From NCBI RefSeq assembly GCF_003144035.1, contig NZ_QFWT01000007.1, forward strand, positions 62,001-126,000: 64,000 nt of DNA, in the 5' to 3' direction. Within the stretch, counting starts at the first letter, position 1; each line of letters starts with the position of its first letter. Made by a program: the position numbers and the translations under genes. The stretch is from Vibrio albus. GTDB taxonomy: Bacteria > Pseudomonadota > Gammaproteobacteria > Enterobacterales > Vibrionaceae. The notes under the pieces were generated by a model, which ran no database searches, was not told the DNA's origin, and saw nothing but the letters and a program-made list of their open reading frames with translations. Of this stretch, positions 42,866 to 52,892 are shown in pieces.

Positions 42866-45173
42866 AGTCTCTAGCTTCAAAGCATTCAAGCATATCTACT
42901 TAGATCTTGGCGAGTCGTCCTTACTAACTCTGGACGGTCCTAACGGTTATGGAAAAACAAGCATATTCGACGCCATCGAACTACTGCTCACCGGCCAGAT
43001 CAATAGAATACAAAACCTATTCTCTACTTTACTAACCAAGAACAAAAGAGACTACGCGGACAACCTCTTCTGGAACAACCGCTCCGGCGAAAATGACCTC
43101 TGCATTAAAATTGAATTCATTAATGGTGATCGTAAACTTGTTTTAGCAAGACATTGCCCAACTGCGATATTCAAAAAACCAGCGAACAATCGTGCAGACA
43201 AGTATGAAAACTTTAAGCTTTACGAGCTACCGGAATTTGAATCATCTGACTTTACGAAGATCAATCTGCGCGACAACAACTTCCTTGACGAAATTTTCGG
43301 TAAAAACTTCAGGGAAAACTTCTCTTTCCTTAACTATCTGGAGCAGGGACAAAACCGGCTGTTACACACTCGAGTAGACGAACGTAAGGATAAACTAGGA
43401 AACCTCTTTAACATCAGCGATATCGAAGCTGAGATCGAAAGCTGCAGCACCATATACAGTAAACTTACAAAGTACATCAACGATCCTGAGCGTAAGGCAA
43501 AAGTCGAGACACTCACGGAAGAGATAGCCATCCTAAGAGACACATTGCAGGCTGAGGCTGGGATCGTTGAGTACAAAAAGCTCTCGACGACTGATGTCCA
43601 GCCAGGATGGGACAAGGAGGACCTCTTCTCGACGTATTCTGCGTTAGACCATACTACCTACCAGGAATCTGTTCGCAAGATTATCACCCTTCTGCCACTC
43701 AAAGCCACGATAAAAACCAGGGTTCACAACGAGGCAATTGATGCCGAGATTGATCATAACGAGGAATCCCTGAGAAGCTTGGCTCAGTTTGGTAAGGATC
43801 TTGGCAAGCTTGATTTGCTTGATGCTATCAAGAAGGGGATTGATGAGTTAGAACGTTCAGCAAACATCATCAAACGCGGTGCTACGGCAATTAGCTTTGA
43901 AGAAGCTCGAGCACTACCAAACTGGGCAGATGGGCGCCTTGAGTGGTTTGAATTACAAATTGAATCCCGAAACAGCCTACGCGAAAAAAGCAGCGCCAAT
44001 GCGAACGTCATAGCCGAATTGGAACGCCTGAAAAGGCAGCTGATTGATGAACATAAGAAGTCCTATCCCAATGACCAGTTGTGCCCCCTCTGTGGCGCGG
44101 ACTGGGAAGATCACAAATCAATGGTGGATGCCATTGAAGCAAGAACCAAGCGGATCTCTGAATCACTAAGCAAAGACGGTAAGGACTTAGTTAACCTTGT
44201 CACTGCTATGGACGCTGAGCTGAAGCTCATTGACACCCATATACAAGACAGTTTGAAACTTATCAAGCCTACATTTGTACCAAATCTTCATGCAGAGCTG
44301 ACCAAAATTAAGCTTCGGCTCCCGGCAATAACCCAGCTAATGGAGAAGCTGCAAAGCGACAATATTCAATTTACTGACTCATTTACGGAAATTGATGACG
44401 TAGTAAATGAGCGGCTTGAAAAGCTCAAAGCGATTCTAAGGAATAAAAAACAGGTTGAAGCTGATGCTTTAGCGCTGCCGGAGGACTGGCGAGATACAAC
44501 AAACAGCGCCTTCAAAGACCTGCAGGACTTCTACATAATCACGGCTGAAGACCTAAAAGACAAAGAACAGTACATATCGATTAAAGCCAATGAGGCTCAA
44601 AACTCCAGGCTCCAAACCTGTATTTCCGGTCTTAATCTTATCGAAAAAGAAACCCTGGCGGCCCAAAAAGCTCAAGGTAAAATCGAAAAGCTCCGAAACA
44701 CTTTGAAGAAGACAGAACAGAGTTATACCGACCAGACAATTTCGGCTATTGAGCTCATATTCCACATCTACAGTGGCCGGTTAATCCAAAACTATCAGCG
44801 TGGCTTGGGCCTGTTTATCGAGAGCCGCGAAGGTACGCAGTTGAGGTTCCTGACTGCTGAGAAGTCTGAACACGACGCAGTCATGTCTATGAGTTCTGGT
44901 CAGGTGTCAGCCCTCAGCCTTGCCTTCTTCCTTTCCCTCAATAAGGTCTATGCTCAGGTGCCTCTCATCCTGATTGATGACCCGTCTCAATCTCTGGATG
45001 AAGTCAACATCGCTTCCTTGACCGATCTACTCCGTTGCGAACTCAAGCACTGCCAGCTAATTGTCTCATCCCACGAGGACGATATCTCTGCTTACATGCG
45101 CTATCGGTTCAACAGAGCGGGCTTAAAGACAAGTTCACTTAACATGCAGCTATTGGCGAAAGATGCTTTGTAA
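42840..45173 (+). CDS. SMC/RecF-like ATPase of an ABC-three-component defence system
   Basis: The 777-residue protein has Walker A GPNGYGKTS (33-41), long coiled coils, a zinc-hook-like CPLC (Cys415, Cys418) at the hinge, an ABC signature region (SMSSGQVSALSLAFFLSL) and Walker B LILIDDPSQSLDE. This is the RecN/Rad50-like build. Overlap with the middle component shows one operon of three genes. Sensing of foreign DNA is inferred from the family. Confidence 0.82.
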   Translation: MNWQISKIEVSSFKAFKHIYLDLGESSLLTLDGPNGYGKTSIFDAIELLLTGQINRIQNLFSTLLTKNKRDYADNLFWNNRSGENDLCIKIEFINGDRKLVLARHCPTAIFKKPANNRADKYENFKLYELPEFESSDFTKINLRDNNFLDEIFGKNFRENFSFLNYLEQGQNRLLHTRVDERKDKLGNLFNISDIEAEIESCSTIYSKLTKYINDPERKAKVETLTEEIAILRDTLQAEAGIVEYKKLSTTDVQPGWDKEDLFSTYSALDHTTYQESVRKIITLLPLKATIKTRVHNEAIDAEIDHNEESLRSLAQFGKDLGKLDLLDAIKKGIDELERSANIIKRGATAISFEEARALPNWADGRLEWFELQIESRNSLREKSSANANVIAELERLKRQLIDEHKKSYPNDQLCPLCGADWEDHKSMVDAIEARTKRISESLSKDGKDLVNLVTAMDAELKLIDTHIQDSLKLIKPTFVPNLHAELTKIKLRLPAITQLMEKLQSDNIQFTDSFTEIDDVVNERLEKLKAILRNKKQVEADALALPEDWRDTTNSAFKDLQDFYIITAEDLKDKEQYISIKANEAQNSRLQTCISGLNLIEKETLAAQKAQGKIEKLRNTLKKTEQSYTDQTISAIELIFHIYSGRLIQNYQRGLGLFIESREGTQLRFLTAEKSEHDAVMSMSSGQVSALSLAFFLSLNKVYAQVPLILIDDPSQSLDEVNIASLTDLLRCELKHCQLIVSSHEDDISAYMRYRFNRAGLKTSSLNMQLLAKDAL

Positions 45174-45372
45174 AAGCAGCCCATATCAATGTAATAGAGC
45201 TGGGCGTCCGAGATGTTCATATGGATGGGTTAACCATCCTGAAGAGGATGTCACAAACAACAATAGGATCTGATTTTGCGCGTTCTTTCATTAGGTTAAG
45301 TATTGCAAAATCAGGTCTCTATTAATGTACCTTCTGACCGTCATAACTTACTTTGGGGCATTTTTAAGTTAG

Positions 45373-45406
45373 AAATGGCAGCGTCCCGATGCTTCGCTGC
45401 CATTTT
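45373..45406 (+). terminator. Terminator after the ABC-3C operon
   Basis: AAATGGCAGC (45373-45382) pairs perfectly with GCTGCCATTT (45396-45405). In the same 312-bp gap, CTGATTTTGC/GCAAAATCAG bases (about 45271-45317) form an inverted repeat, and a GGGGCA border lies at 45355-45360. No gene is seen here. Confidence 0.65.
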
Positions 45407-45485
45407 AATATGGTTTGTTACCGCACTTGCGTCCCTACAAGCAGGGCAAGCAACCTAATATACAACTCAGACAAGCATTCCAGCT

Positions 45486-45791
45486 TTACACCGGGAAGCT
45501 AAAATGTTTTCCGTCTGGCAGTTCTACATCAATGCGAAGCTTACCACCGGTCGCTTCGATGTATTTCTTTAGAGAGCTAAGACGTAAATCTTTGCCAGAT
45601 TTCTCTAAATTGGCAACTGATGGCTGGCTAATGCCCATAGCTTTAGCGATTTCTACTTGAGATAGATGGGTGATCTCTCGAAGCTCAGCAAGTCGAATAT
45701 CAAGAAGCATATCCGCTGCTTTTTCTTTAGCGGCAGCAAGTGCTTCTGGTGACATTTTTGCGTCAAGTACGCTTAATGGGTTACTTTTCAT
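45486..45791 (-). CDS. higA: HigA-type antitoxin (XRE family)
   Basis: The 101-residue protein has a helix-turn-helix in its second half (LREITHLSQVEIAKAMGISQPSVANLEK) and a C-terminal beta-rich tail (GGKLRIDVELPDG). It is the second gene after the toxin and overlaps it by 11 bp, the usual HigBA order. HigA neutralises HigB and represses the operon. Confidence 0.85.
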   Translation of the reverse strand: MKSNPLSVLDAKMSPEALAAAKEKAADMLLDIRLAELREITHLSQVEIAKAMGISQPSVANLEKSGKDLRLSSLKKYIEATGGKLRIDVELPDGKHFSFPV

Positions 45792-46131
45792 TTTTAAGTT
45801 CCTCTAAATGCTCATCAAGTTCTGCATCAGCAATCGGAATCATCTTTTTGTAGAATCTCTTATCGCCAGTTTTTTCACCGCCACATAAGATAATTCCTGT
45901 TCTTTCTGGGTCAAAAGCAAAGAAAGCTCGTATAGGTTTCCCATTGATTTGCACTCGCAACTCTTTCATGTTGCTGTGCTTTGAATCTTCCACAGTGTCA
46001 GCGTATGGTCTGCTCAGCTGAGGCCCTCTTTCAAGAAGAACCTGGATGCATGCGCGGACATTAATTTGATCGCTTTCATCTAGTGATAGAAACCACTCGT
46101 CAAAAAGTGGTCTAGTTACTACATTCCACAT
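45781..46131 (-). CDS. higB: HigB-like toxin (RelE superfamily, Gp49 type)
   Basis: The 116-residue protein has the fold signature of HigB/Gp49 toxins: KELRVQINGKPIRAFFAFDP, then LCGGEKTGDKRFYKK with the basic catalytic region. Such toxins cut mRNA at the ribosome. The upstream region (46132-46200) has AT-rich palindromes (tctatatagatttttatctatata) that could be the HigA operator. Confidence 0.82.
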   Translation of the reverse strand: MWNVVTRPLFDEWFLSLDESDQINVRACIQVLLERGPQLSRPYADTVEDSKHSNMKELRVQINGKPIRAFFAFDPERTGIILCGGEKTGDKRFYKKMIPIADAELDEHLEELKNEK

Positions 46132-46393
46132 GTTTTATCTTTGCTTTCTTAGTATAGACTATATTCTATATAGATTTTTATCTATATACAATCACGTCAA
46201 CTTTAATAATCACTCAACCCTACAGATAACAAGCGCAAATTTTATGATTAAGCAATGCCTCGGCAGTCTGAATTGGGTACACCTCAAGCAAACCATATCG
46301 CATCTTTGAAAAACTGGTTCGTTTATTATTGGTTTTATACCCTATGTGAACTAATATTGAATACCATACTTAAAACAGACCGAAGTAACAAAA

Positions 46394-47020
46394 ATGTTCA
46401 TACGAGGATACCTAAGAGCATCAACTGATGAACAGGATGCTAATCGTGCTAAAGCTGAATTAGAGCGGTTTGCTAATCAAAAAGGTGTACGTATTGCCAG
46501 TTTCTATATTGAAAACCAATCAGGTTCTAGACTAGAAAGAGCTGAGCTATCACGTTTAATAGGTGATTCTCACCAAAATGATATTTTGCTTATCGAAAAG
46601 GTTGATAGGTTATCAAGATTACCATATGAACAATGGAAGCTGCTCAAACATCAATTAGTTGATGCGGGACTTCATATTGTTGTTCTTGACCAGCCAATGA
46701 CTCATGCTGCCCTCAGCGGTAACGCCGAAAGTTCTATGATTTCAAAAGTGCTCACTGAGTTTATGATTGATCTCGCTGCGGCAATGGCCAGGGATGATTA
46801 TGAGACTCGACGTAAAAGACAAGCACAAGGAATACAGAAAGCAAAAGCCTTGGGTAAGTACCAAGGAAGAAAACCAGATCTCAAGCTGAGAGAAAATGTA
46901 GCACTTTTGCTTAGTGAGGGGAAAAGTTGGTCTCAGATTCAACACCTTTTGGGCTGTAGCCGATCAACTATTGCAAAGGTCAAAAAGCAGGGTAACTCTG
47001 ACAAAGACTTCACTTTGTAA
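46394..47020 (+). CDS. Serine resolvase A, 208 residues
   Basis: The resolvase/invertase catalytic domain begins FIRGYLRAST with the nucleophile Ser10, then EKVDRLSRLP. A C-terminal HTH (WSQIQHLLGCSRSTIAKVKK) binds DNA. It is about 50 bp upstream of a Tn3-type end (47071-47108), so it was the resolvase of a Tn3-family transposon. An inverted copy of its last ~90 bp lies at 58644-58822. No transposase gene accompanies it. Confidence 0.88.
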   Translation: MFIRGYLRASTDEQDANRAKAELERFANQKGVRIASFYIENQSGSRLERAELSRLIGDSHQNDILLIEKVDRLSRLPYEQWKLLKHQLVDAGLHIVVLDQPMTHAALSGNAESSMISKVLTEFMIDLAAAMARDDYETRRKRQAQGIQKAKALGKYQGRKPDLKLRENVALLLSEGKSWSQIQHLLGCSRSTIAKVKKQGNSDKDFTL

Positions 47021-47070
47021 GAAGGAATTAATCGAAGCAAATTTTTCCTTTAGGAATATAAGGTTATGCT

Positions 47071-47108
47071 CTTAGCGTACAATATTTTCCGAATCGTCGT
47101 GTGACCCC
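47071..47108 (-). repeat. Tn3-type 38-bp terminal inverted repeat, type A
   Basis: Read inward on the minus strand it begins GGGGTCACACGACGATTCGG and ends TAAG. The same 38 bp occur at 58644-58681 in the opposite orientation. The outer side is to the right (47109 on). Confidence 0.85.
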
Positions 47109-47113
47109 GTAAA

Positions 47114-47275
47114 GCTCAATCAATCTTGGAAGAACTAGCTAAGCATGAGCCTCTGACCAGCATTGCAATTGAAAGCAACAAAAGTAAGTCAGCTATTTCA
47201 CAAGTCATCAAGCGAATTGAAAACCAAATTGGCTCTAAGCGCCACTTTCTGCAATTGTTCTTTAAACAGTTTTAA
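47114..47275 (+). pseudogene. Fragment of a LysR-type HTH domain
   Basis: A 53-codon frame without a start codon reads ILEELAKHEP, then NKSKSAISQVIKRIENQIGS, the helix-turn-helix pattern of LysR-family regulators. It begins 5 bp outside the Tn3-type end, so the transposon cut this gene. The rest of 47276-47434 holds no gene. Confidence 0.5.
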
Positions 47276-47434
47276 TAGATAGGAAAGGAGTTACTTATAG
47301 TACTAAGCCAGAAGTGAATCTTGAACCTCAGTATCAAGTAGGTTTTTCTGTTACAATAATGTTTCTTTCCTATCGGTAAGTCATTATCATCTGACCTCCC
47401 AATTCATTGAATAAGTTAAGGATAGTTGTGTTTT

Positions 47435-47929
47435 ATGGAACGTTTGTTTGAGAAATTGTTGTATTCAGCCCGATGGATAATGGCACCTATTTACTTGGGT
47501 TTAAGCTTTGTACTTCTTGCTTTAGGTATCAAGTTTTTCCAAGAAGTGTGGCATATTTTACCGAACATATTTTCGATTAAAGAAACTGACTTGATACTTG
47601 TGACACTCTCTTTGATAGATATTTCACTAGTGGGTGGTTTGATTATCATGGTTATGTTTTCTGGTTATGAAAACTTTGTGTCTAAAATCGATGTTGGTAA
47701 CAACGCTGATAAGTTAATGTGGCTGGGCAAGTTAGATACAGGCTCTCTCAAAAACAAGGTGTCTGCTTCTATAGTGGCTATTTCTTCCATTCACTTACTC
47801 AAAGTCTTTATGAACACAGAGAATATTCCTGATGAAAAGATTAAGTGGTACTTACTACTTCACGTTACTTTTGTTCTTTCCGCTTTTGCAATGGGATACT
47901 TAGACAAATTAACGAAAAAAGAAAATTAG
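47435..47929 (+). CDS. yqhA: YqhA-family membrane protein (UPF0114)
   Basis: The 164-residue protein matches E. coli YqhA throughout ([53 protein letters not shown]). It has three to four membrane helices. The role is unknown. The ATG at 47435 is preferred over 47426 by comparison with the family. It is a chromosomal-type gene trapped in the accessory region. Confidence 0.88.
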   Translation: MERLFEKLLYSARWIMAPIYLGLSFVLLALGIKFFQEVWHILPNIFSIKETDLILVTLSLIDISLVGGLIIMVMFSGYENFVSKIDVGNNADKLMWLGKLDTGSLKNKVSASIVAISSIHLLKVFMNTENIPDEKIKWYLLLHVTFVLSAFAMGYLDKLTKKEN

Positions 47930-48178
47930 TTTGATAGCAGATACCGTATGTCACTTCTGGACAGAAACAATTCAGACTTTGTGGCCGGAATCTACCCTTC
48001 AGATAACTTCTGGTATTGTAAAACACAGAATGGCATCGCTTGATAAGACAACCGAGAACGGTACTGGACAAGAATGTGCAGAGTGCTCTTTGGGTGCAGA
48101 AATAGCATTATGCAGAGCTTACTCATTTGATTTTCTATCATTATGATATATCGTGTATTTTTCTTGTCAGGAGGTGTT

Positions 48179-48682
48179 ATGAATTTATCAAAATTAGCTC
48201 TGTTGTTTTCTGTAACATGCTCATTAAGTGTATTTGCTAATGAGACACAAACAATCGACACTGAACTCGGTACTTTTCAAGTAAAGGATCTGGGACAAAG
48301 TATGTCTTTAACCCATAATTACCAAATCAGCTTTGGTAATGAAACCATCGGTACTACTGAACAGTACATTGAACTAAAGACTTTTGATTTAGGAGTTGCC
48401 AGATACACAGGGGGATTACACTCAGTGTTAGTAAAGGGCTATCCTGCTGGTAACGCTTGTGCAGAGGTCTACTCTGTTATGAGGTTTAAAGAGAATTATC
48501 AGTTTGTATCTGAAAGGCTTGATGTTTGTGGCGGTACAAAAAGCATTAGAAAAAACGGGTCTATTGTTATCATTGAAGGTTTTGAGAGAGATGAAGTGAC
48601 CAAAGTTAAATATGTTGTGAACAGTGATAAAGTCTCTAAGAACGGTGAACCATTCAGCTCTGGTTATAATTTCTTTGACTAA
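48179..48682 (+). CDS. Secreted hypothetical protein, 167 residues
   Basis: ATG 48179 follows caggaggtgtt. Residues 1-20 form a signal peptide (MNLSKLALLFSVTCSLSVFA) with a cleavage site before Asn-Glu. The mature part looks beta-rich and has two cysteines (about positions 104 and 126). It is probably periplasmic. No family is recognised. Confidence 0.68.
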   Translation: MNLSKLALLFSVTCSLSVFANETQTIDTELGTFQVKDLGQSMSLTHNYQISFGNETIGTTEQYIELKTFDLGVARYTGGLHSVLVKGYPAGNACAEVYSVMRFKENYQFVSERLDVCGGTKSIRKNGSIVIIEGFERDEVTKVKYVVNSDKVSKNGEPFSSGYNFFD

Positions 48683-48901
48683 TGATAAGAGTACTCTCCT
48701 TGTCGGTGCAAATGGAGCGGGTTTATCTCAGCATGAACAACTTCTTTGTACTTTCTAAGTCCGTTAACGCAATTAAACTGTCTGAGATTAAGGAAAGAAA
48801 CGATTGATACCTTCTTTAACTTGGTTCTGTACTGTAGTCACTCGCATAAATATGTGAATGTAGAATTATGCGGAGAATGAATGTTAACAAGTTAAAGGAA
48901 A

Positions 48902-49008
48902 TGGGTGTTTTCTGTCACGGCCTCTCAACTGGTAACCATGAGTAAAAGTACGGTGATTTCAGTGGCACGACCCGCCACTGAGTAATTACGTTAACGCGCT
49001 TTGGGGCA
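48902..49008 (+). repeat. GGGGCA-type border repeat, copy D
   Basis: It is similar to copy A (ccatgagtaaaagtacgg, cagtggcacg/ccactg, gagtaattacgttaac) and ends in GGGGCA at 49003-49008. The 452-bp gap 48683-49135 contains this repeat and the AAACTTTATTG boxes, and no gene. Confidence 0.7.
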
Positions 49009-49056
49009 AAGGCGTGTTTGCTGTAGTCGCTTCACTTTTCCTCTGCCAAGTGAATT

Positions 49057-49126
49057 GACAGAAGAAAAGTGACAAACTTTATTGTAAATGGTCAGACTTT
49101 ATTGGAATCGATCAAACTATATTGTC
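49057..49126. repeat. Three AAACTTTATTG-type boxes at about 20-bp spacing
   Basis: The boxes are TGACAAACTTTATTG, GGTCAGACTTTATTGG and GATCAAACTATATTG. Regular spacing near one helical turn times two is typical of transposase-binding arrays at Tn7/Mu-type ends. A lone reversed box, TATAGTTTGACAC (about 52686-52698), lies at the other side of the IetAS genes. Confidence 0.5.
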
Positions 49127-49135
49127 TTCCGACAA

Positions 49136-51634
49136 CTAATTTTCAACAGTTACCACATTTTCAATAACAGCCCTATTCCTGATTTCAGTTTCCACCGGGG
49201 TATATAAATCTACATCGGTTGATGGTGTTTCAATCGACACAATCAATGAATAACGAGCTTGTTTATCATATCGTTCCAATTTTTTACGGGTTCTCCACCA
49301 ACCCATTGCAGGATAAACAGCTAACAAACCTCGTTCAGCTAAATCAGCCGCAGTACCTTCCCAAACGTCTTTATGAATGGACCCTTTATTACGAAAATCA
49401 CCTAATAGCCAGTTAGGATCTGGGGGAGGAGTTGACGAACCTTCTTCTTCAGCTCTAGCGGCTCGACTTAACCGTTTCAAAAATTCAGATTTCGACTCTG
49501 TCGGACGTTTTACATCAAAACGCAATTGATGACTTGGATAACGATATTTGCTTGATATGTTACGGCTAGAAGGATTAGGTTCAATAAAGTAAGACAGAGT
49601 AATAGTCATTTTTACTGGAACATCACCTAATTCGAAAAGCTGTGTTTTCGGCCAAGGGATATCATGGATATGCATATCTTTAGTCGATGGCTCTTTCCCT
49701 TTTATCCTTTCAAACGGTTGTAGCTCATCCTCAACAATCATTACCAACGAGTTACTTGCACTCCACAACGCTTTGCTGAGATTTGGAACACCATAACCAA
49801 CACATCTGGCTAAATGTTGTGCTCGTTGCCGCGCGGTTTTCCCTGGATAGGAGAATTGACTAAGCATGCTTTCAGTCCAGTTCGCTGAATGAACAATTAA
49901 AGCTCTTACCGTTTCCGGCCATAGATTGGGATATGATGCACTTATCTCTGCGGCAAATTTTGCAGCTAACGCAGTTGCTGCACTAGTTGCATTAAATGTT
50001 GAAAACAGTCGTGTATGGAAGTCATGATGAGTAGTCAAAAGCTGCAGACTTGACATAGAAGCCGCTGAATAATCATCAACACCCATATTTCCACCTTCAA
50101 AAACGACCTCTGGTTTAATAGGCATTGAGTTCATCCAGGTCACAGAGGTAGTACTATATGGGCTCAACCCACCTTTGGGAGCAAGCAGAGTATAATTTTC
50201 CCCACCATCATCTGTTATCTGTGTTTTATTAGTGCATGCACCAACAGTCAAAACATTCCATGACTGACCAGGGTCATGAATATCTTGTAACTCATTGTAT
50301 TGAGGATACTCTTTTAATTGGGTTAAATTTGCTTCAGTATTGCCAGCACAAACGACAAAAAAACGCGGATATAAATTCTCTCCGCTATAGTCAACTGCCA
50401 GTGCATCTAATTCTGAGGACCATGCTGATGGTTTACCTCGGTCTTTTGAATCTTTTGCTGATAAAGCAAGCGTATAAATTCGTTTTCTATCAAAATTTTC
50501 TATCTCAGATAACGAAATACCAGACGCTGTCACTTGCCCAAGGTGTTTATCTCTGTTATCACCAGGATAACGTAAAAGCTTAATGGATTCTAATTTGTGA
50601 TTGATATTTATTCGGTCAGACGTTTCCAGAGCAGATGTCAAATCGCCCCAAATAGATAGCCCCGCCATTGAGGTTCCATGACCATTAGCATCAGCGTCAT
50701 TCCAAGTAGGATCAACAACAAACATATCATTAGTATTAGAAACGGCAGATAAAAGAGGATGACCAACATTTATACCAGTATCTAATATAGAAATATATGG
50801 GACGCTGTCATCATCAAAATTGTATTCAACTCTTTCAATTAGTTCCTCAGCCCATTGGCGCTGATCTTCTATATCCAGAGAATCAAAAAATTCAGCTGTT
50901 GTTTTTGATTTACGTATTTCAGAAATTTTACTTAGAAGTGCAGCTGAACTTGCTAGCTGGTCTAAAGATGTCCTAACGAGTAATACCGTCCTTTCCGGAA
51001 ATTCAAGTGTACTATCTGATACGGTTATTTCATGAATACCACAAAGCTTTTTAAAATCATTAATTACGGCGGGCCGATCATCACCCACAGGTAACCATAT
51101 TTCAAACCAATCAACTTCCTGATTGGAAGTTGGAAATAGCTCTGGATTATCCGTCCAAAGGTTTTCTATAACAGTATTACGAATAGTGGAAACTGCGTTC
51201 AAAAGAACCGCGTGCTTAGGACCTGATTTATTGTCTTTACTTGAATTTAAGTATTCCGAAATTTTTTTCTCTAAAACCCCAAATTTCCCCAGAGGTACCA
51301 ACACGTTTGCCACATAGATGTCTTCCTTTTGAACTACGCTCAGTAGCTCTATTCCACTGCGAACATCCGCTAATTTTTCAAATGCGATTTCAATACCAGG
51401 GAAACTTTCAAATGAGAGTTGAACTCCCACAGGAGTATCTAGTTCAATATTATCAATTTCTTCACTGATAGTTTCTTCGGCAACTTTCGCTAATGTTAAC
51501 TGAGATGAAAGATTAGCACCATGAGAAGCTCGGTTTCTCTTTGGTATGGTAGGCGATATTATGACTTGTCTTGGATAGGTATATTTCTGTGCTTTCCCGT
51601 TCTTTCCTACAAATAAATGTTTTTTTCCTTCCAT
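49136..51634 (-). CDS. ietS: IetS-type subtilisin-like serine protease, 832 residues
   Basis: An S8 peptidase domain occupies about 270-580, with the catalytic triad Asp285 (SILDTGINVGHP), His319 (NGHGTSMAG) and Ser551 (NATSAATA). It has no signal peptide, so it is cytoplasmic. The gene is second after an AAA ATPase, 24 bp downstream. Such pairs were described as IetA/IetS, a stability and incompatibility module of an Agrobacterium Ti plasmid, and later as an anti-phage system. Confidence 0.83.
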   Translation of the reverse strand: MEGKKHLFVGKNGKAQKYTYPRQVIISPTIPKRNRASHGANLSSQLTLAKVAEETISEEIDNIELDTPVGVQLSFESFPGIEIAFEKLADVRSGIELLSVVQKEDIYVANVLVPLGKFGVLEKKISEYLNSSKDNKSGPKHAVLLNAVSTIRNTVIENLWTDNPELFPTSNQEVDWFEIWLPVGDDRPAVINDFKKLCGIHEITVSDSTLEFPERTVLLVRTSLDQLASSAALLSKISEIRKSKTTAEFFDSLDIEDQRQWAEELIERVEYNFDDDSVPYISILDTGINVGHPLLSAVSNTNDMFVVDPTWNDADANGHGTSMAGLSIWGDLTSALETSDRININHKLESIKLLRYPGDNRDKHLGQVTASGISLSEIENFDRKRIYTLALSAKDSKDRGKPSAWSSELDALAVDYSGENLYPRFFVVCAGNTEANLTQLKEYPQYNELQDIHDPGQSWNVLTVGACTNKTQITDDGGENYTLLAPKGGLSPYSTTSVTWMNSMPIKPEVVFEGGNMGVDDYSAASMSSLQLLTTHHDFHTRLFSTFNATSAATALAAKFAAEISASYPNLWPETVRALIVHSANWTESMLSQFSYPGKTARQRAQHLARCVGYGVPNLSKALWSASNSLVMIVEDELQPFERIKGKEPSTKDMHIHDIPWPKTQLFELGDVPVKMTITLSYFIEPNPSSRNISSKYRYPSHQLRFDVKRPTESKSEFLKRLSRAARAEEEGSSTPPPDPNWLLGDFRNKGSIHKDVWEGTAADLAERGLLAVYPAMGWWRTRKKLERYDKQARYSLIVSIETPSTDVDLYTPVETEIRNRAVIENVVTVEN

Positions 51635-51658
51635 TATTCCTATCCATTAATACAAAAT

Positions 51659-52642
51659 TTAAAACAGATCCTTTCTCATGTTTTTTCGATCTAAGATAGC
51701 ATCTTTAACAGTGGTCAACGTGATTCGATCCGTTCCATTAATCAGCATATCTTTGATTGATTCATCCGCAGCTCGACTGATCTCTGCACTACTCAACTCT
51801 TTAGCTAACTCTGGCAATTTTTTCCATGGAAAGCTCTTTACTACATATGGCTTAAGTCTGTTTTTAAACAAAGTTATGATTTCGTCATCTTCTGGCAATT
51901 CGTACCGGATAACATCGTCAAACCGTCTAAATAACGCATTATCCAATATTTCAATATGATTAGTAGCACATACGATTAAACTATTAGACTCATCCTGTTC
52001 GATCATTTGAAGAAAGCTATTTAATATTCTGCGAGCTTCACCCACATCATTCTGAGAATTCCGCTGTGAACCTAGAGCGTCGAATTCATCAAAAAAATAC
52101 ACACCTCGAACATTGCTAATTGCATCGAAAACTTGTCTTAACTTAGCAGAAGATTCTCCCATAAACTTAGTTATCAATGCATCAAGTCTTACTTGAAACA
52201 AAGGATAATCCAATTCTCCAGCCAAGATTGATGCAGTAAACGTCTTACCTGTTCCTGGAGGACCAACCAATAGCACTTTTCGACGAGGAGACAATCCATG
52301 AGTTTTTAATTTCGTCATGAATTTTTGCTCTCTGACCAATCGCTCAAGCCGAACTTTCAAATCGTCTTTTGCAATCAAGTCAACAAGCCTGTTTTTAGGC
52401 TGAGACGCAAAAAGAAGTCCACTAGCATCCTGAACTCCTTTTGCAATTGAAATTGGGGCATTTTTATCTGCAGAAGACTTTTTCTTAGCTACTGTAACAA
52501 GATCTCGCAGCTCCTGCGCAAGTTTTCCATGACCACTACGAGCTTCATGTGCTGCGACTTGCAAAGCAATAGACATAAATCGGTCGTCATCCTTTTCTAG
52601 ATGCGACTGCAACAATGCTTTTAATTGCTCTGAACTGGCCAT
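51659..52642 (-). CDS. ietA: IetA-type AAA ATPase, 327 residues
   Basis: A helical N-terminal part is followed by an AAA domain with Walker A GPPGTGKT (127-134), Walker B GVYFFDEFDALG (about 180) and the RRFDDVI arginine-finger region. The set resembles Vps4/katanin-like ATPases. It is the first gene of the pair with the subtilase. In the Ti plasmid system the ATPase acts as the antidote; the same role is inferred here. Confidence 0.83.
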   Translation of the reverse strand: MASSEQLKALLQSHLEKDDDRFMSIALQVAAHEARSGHGKLAQELRDLVTVAKKKSSADKNAPISIAKGVQDASGLLFASQPKNRLVDLIAKDDLKVRLERLVREQKFMTKLKTHGLSPRRKVLLVGPPGTGKTFTASILAGELDYPLFQVRLDALITKFMGESSAKLRQVFDAISNVRGVYFFDEFDALGSQRNSQNDVGEARRILNSFLQMIEQDESNSLIVCATNHIEILDNALFRRFDDVIRYELPEDDEIITLFKNRLKPYVVKSFPWKKLPELAKELSSAEISRAADESIKDMLINGTDRITLTTVKDAILDRKNMRKDLF

Positions 52643-52892
52643 AAGACGTCTTCTTTAAAATAAAATTGATATAACACTTAACTCTTATAGTTTGACACAG
52701 TACCTTAAAAACATCTATTCATTACGGTGTCTTTCAAGATAGCTGTCACTAACTGGTTAATTAGCGTTCAATTGATTTACCTAGATTCATATGAGTAGAT
52801 GGGTTCAGGCCATATCTTTTGACAAGTATTACTTTTTGTATGTCTAAATGGACCGATTATCTGATGTCGTGTTTAACGGCGCAGCAAACTTT

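Noticed and set aside
50236..50583. A 115-residue plus-strand frame
   Set aside because: It is the antisense of the subtilase gene and lacks a ribosome binding site.
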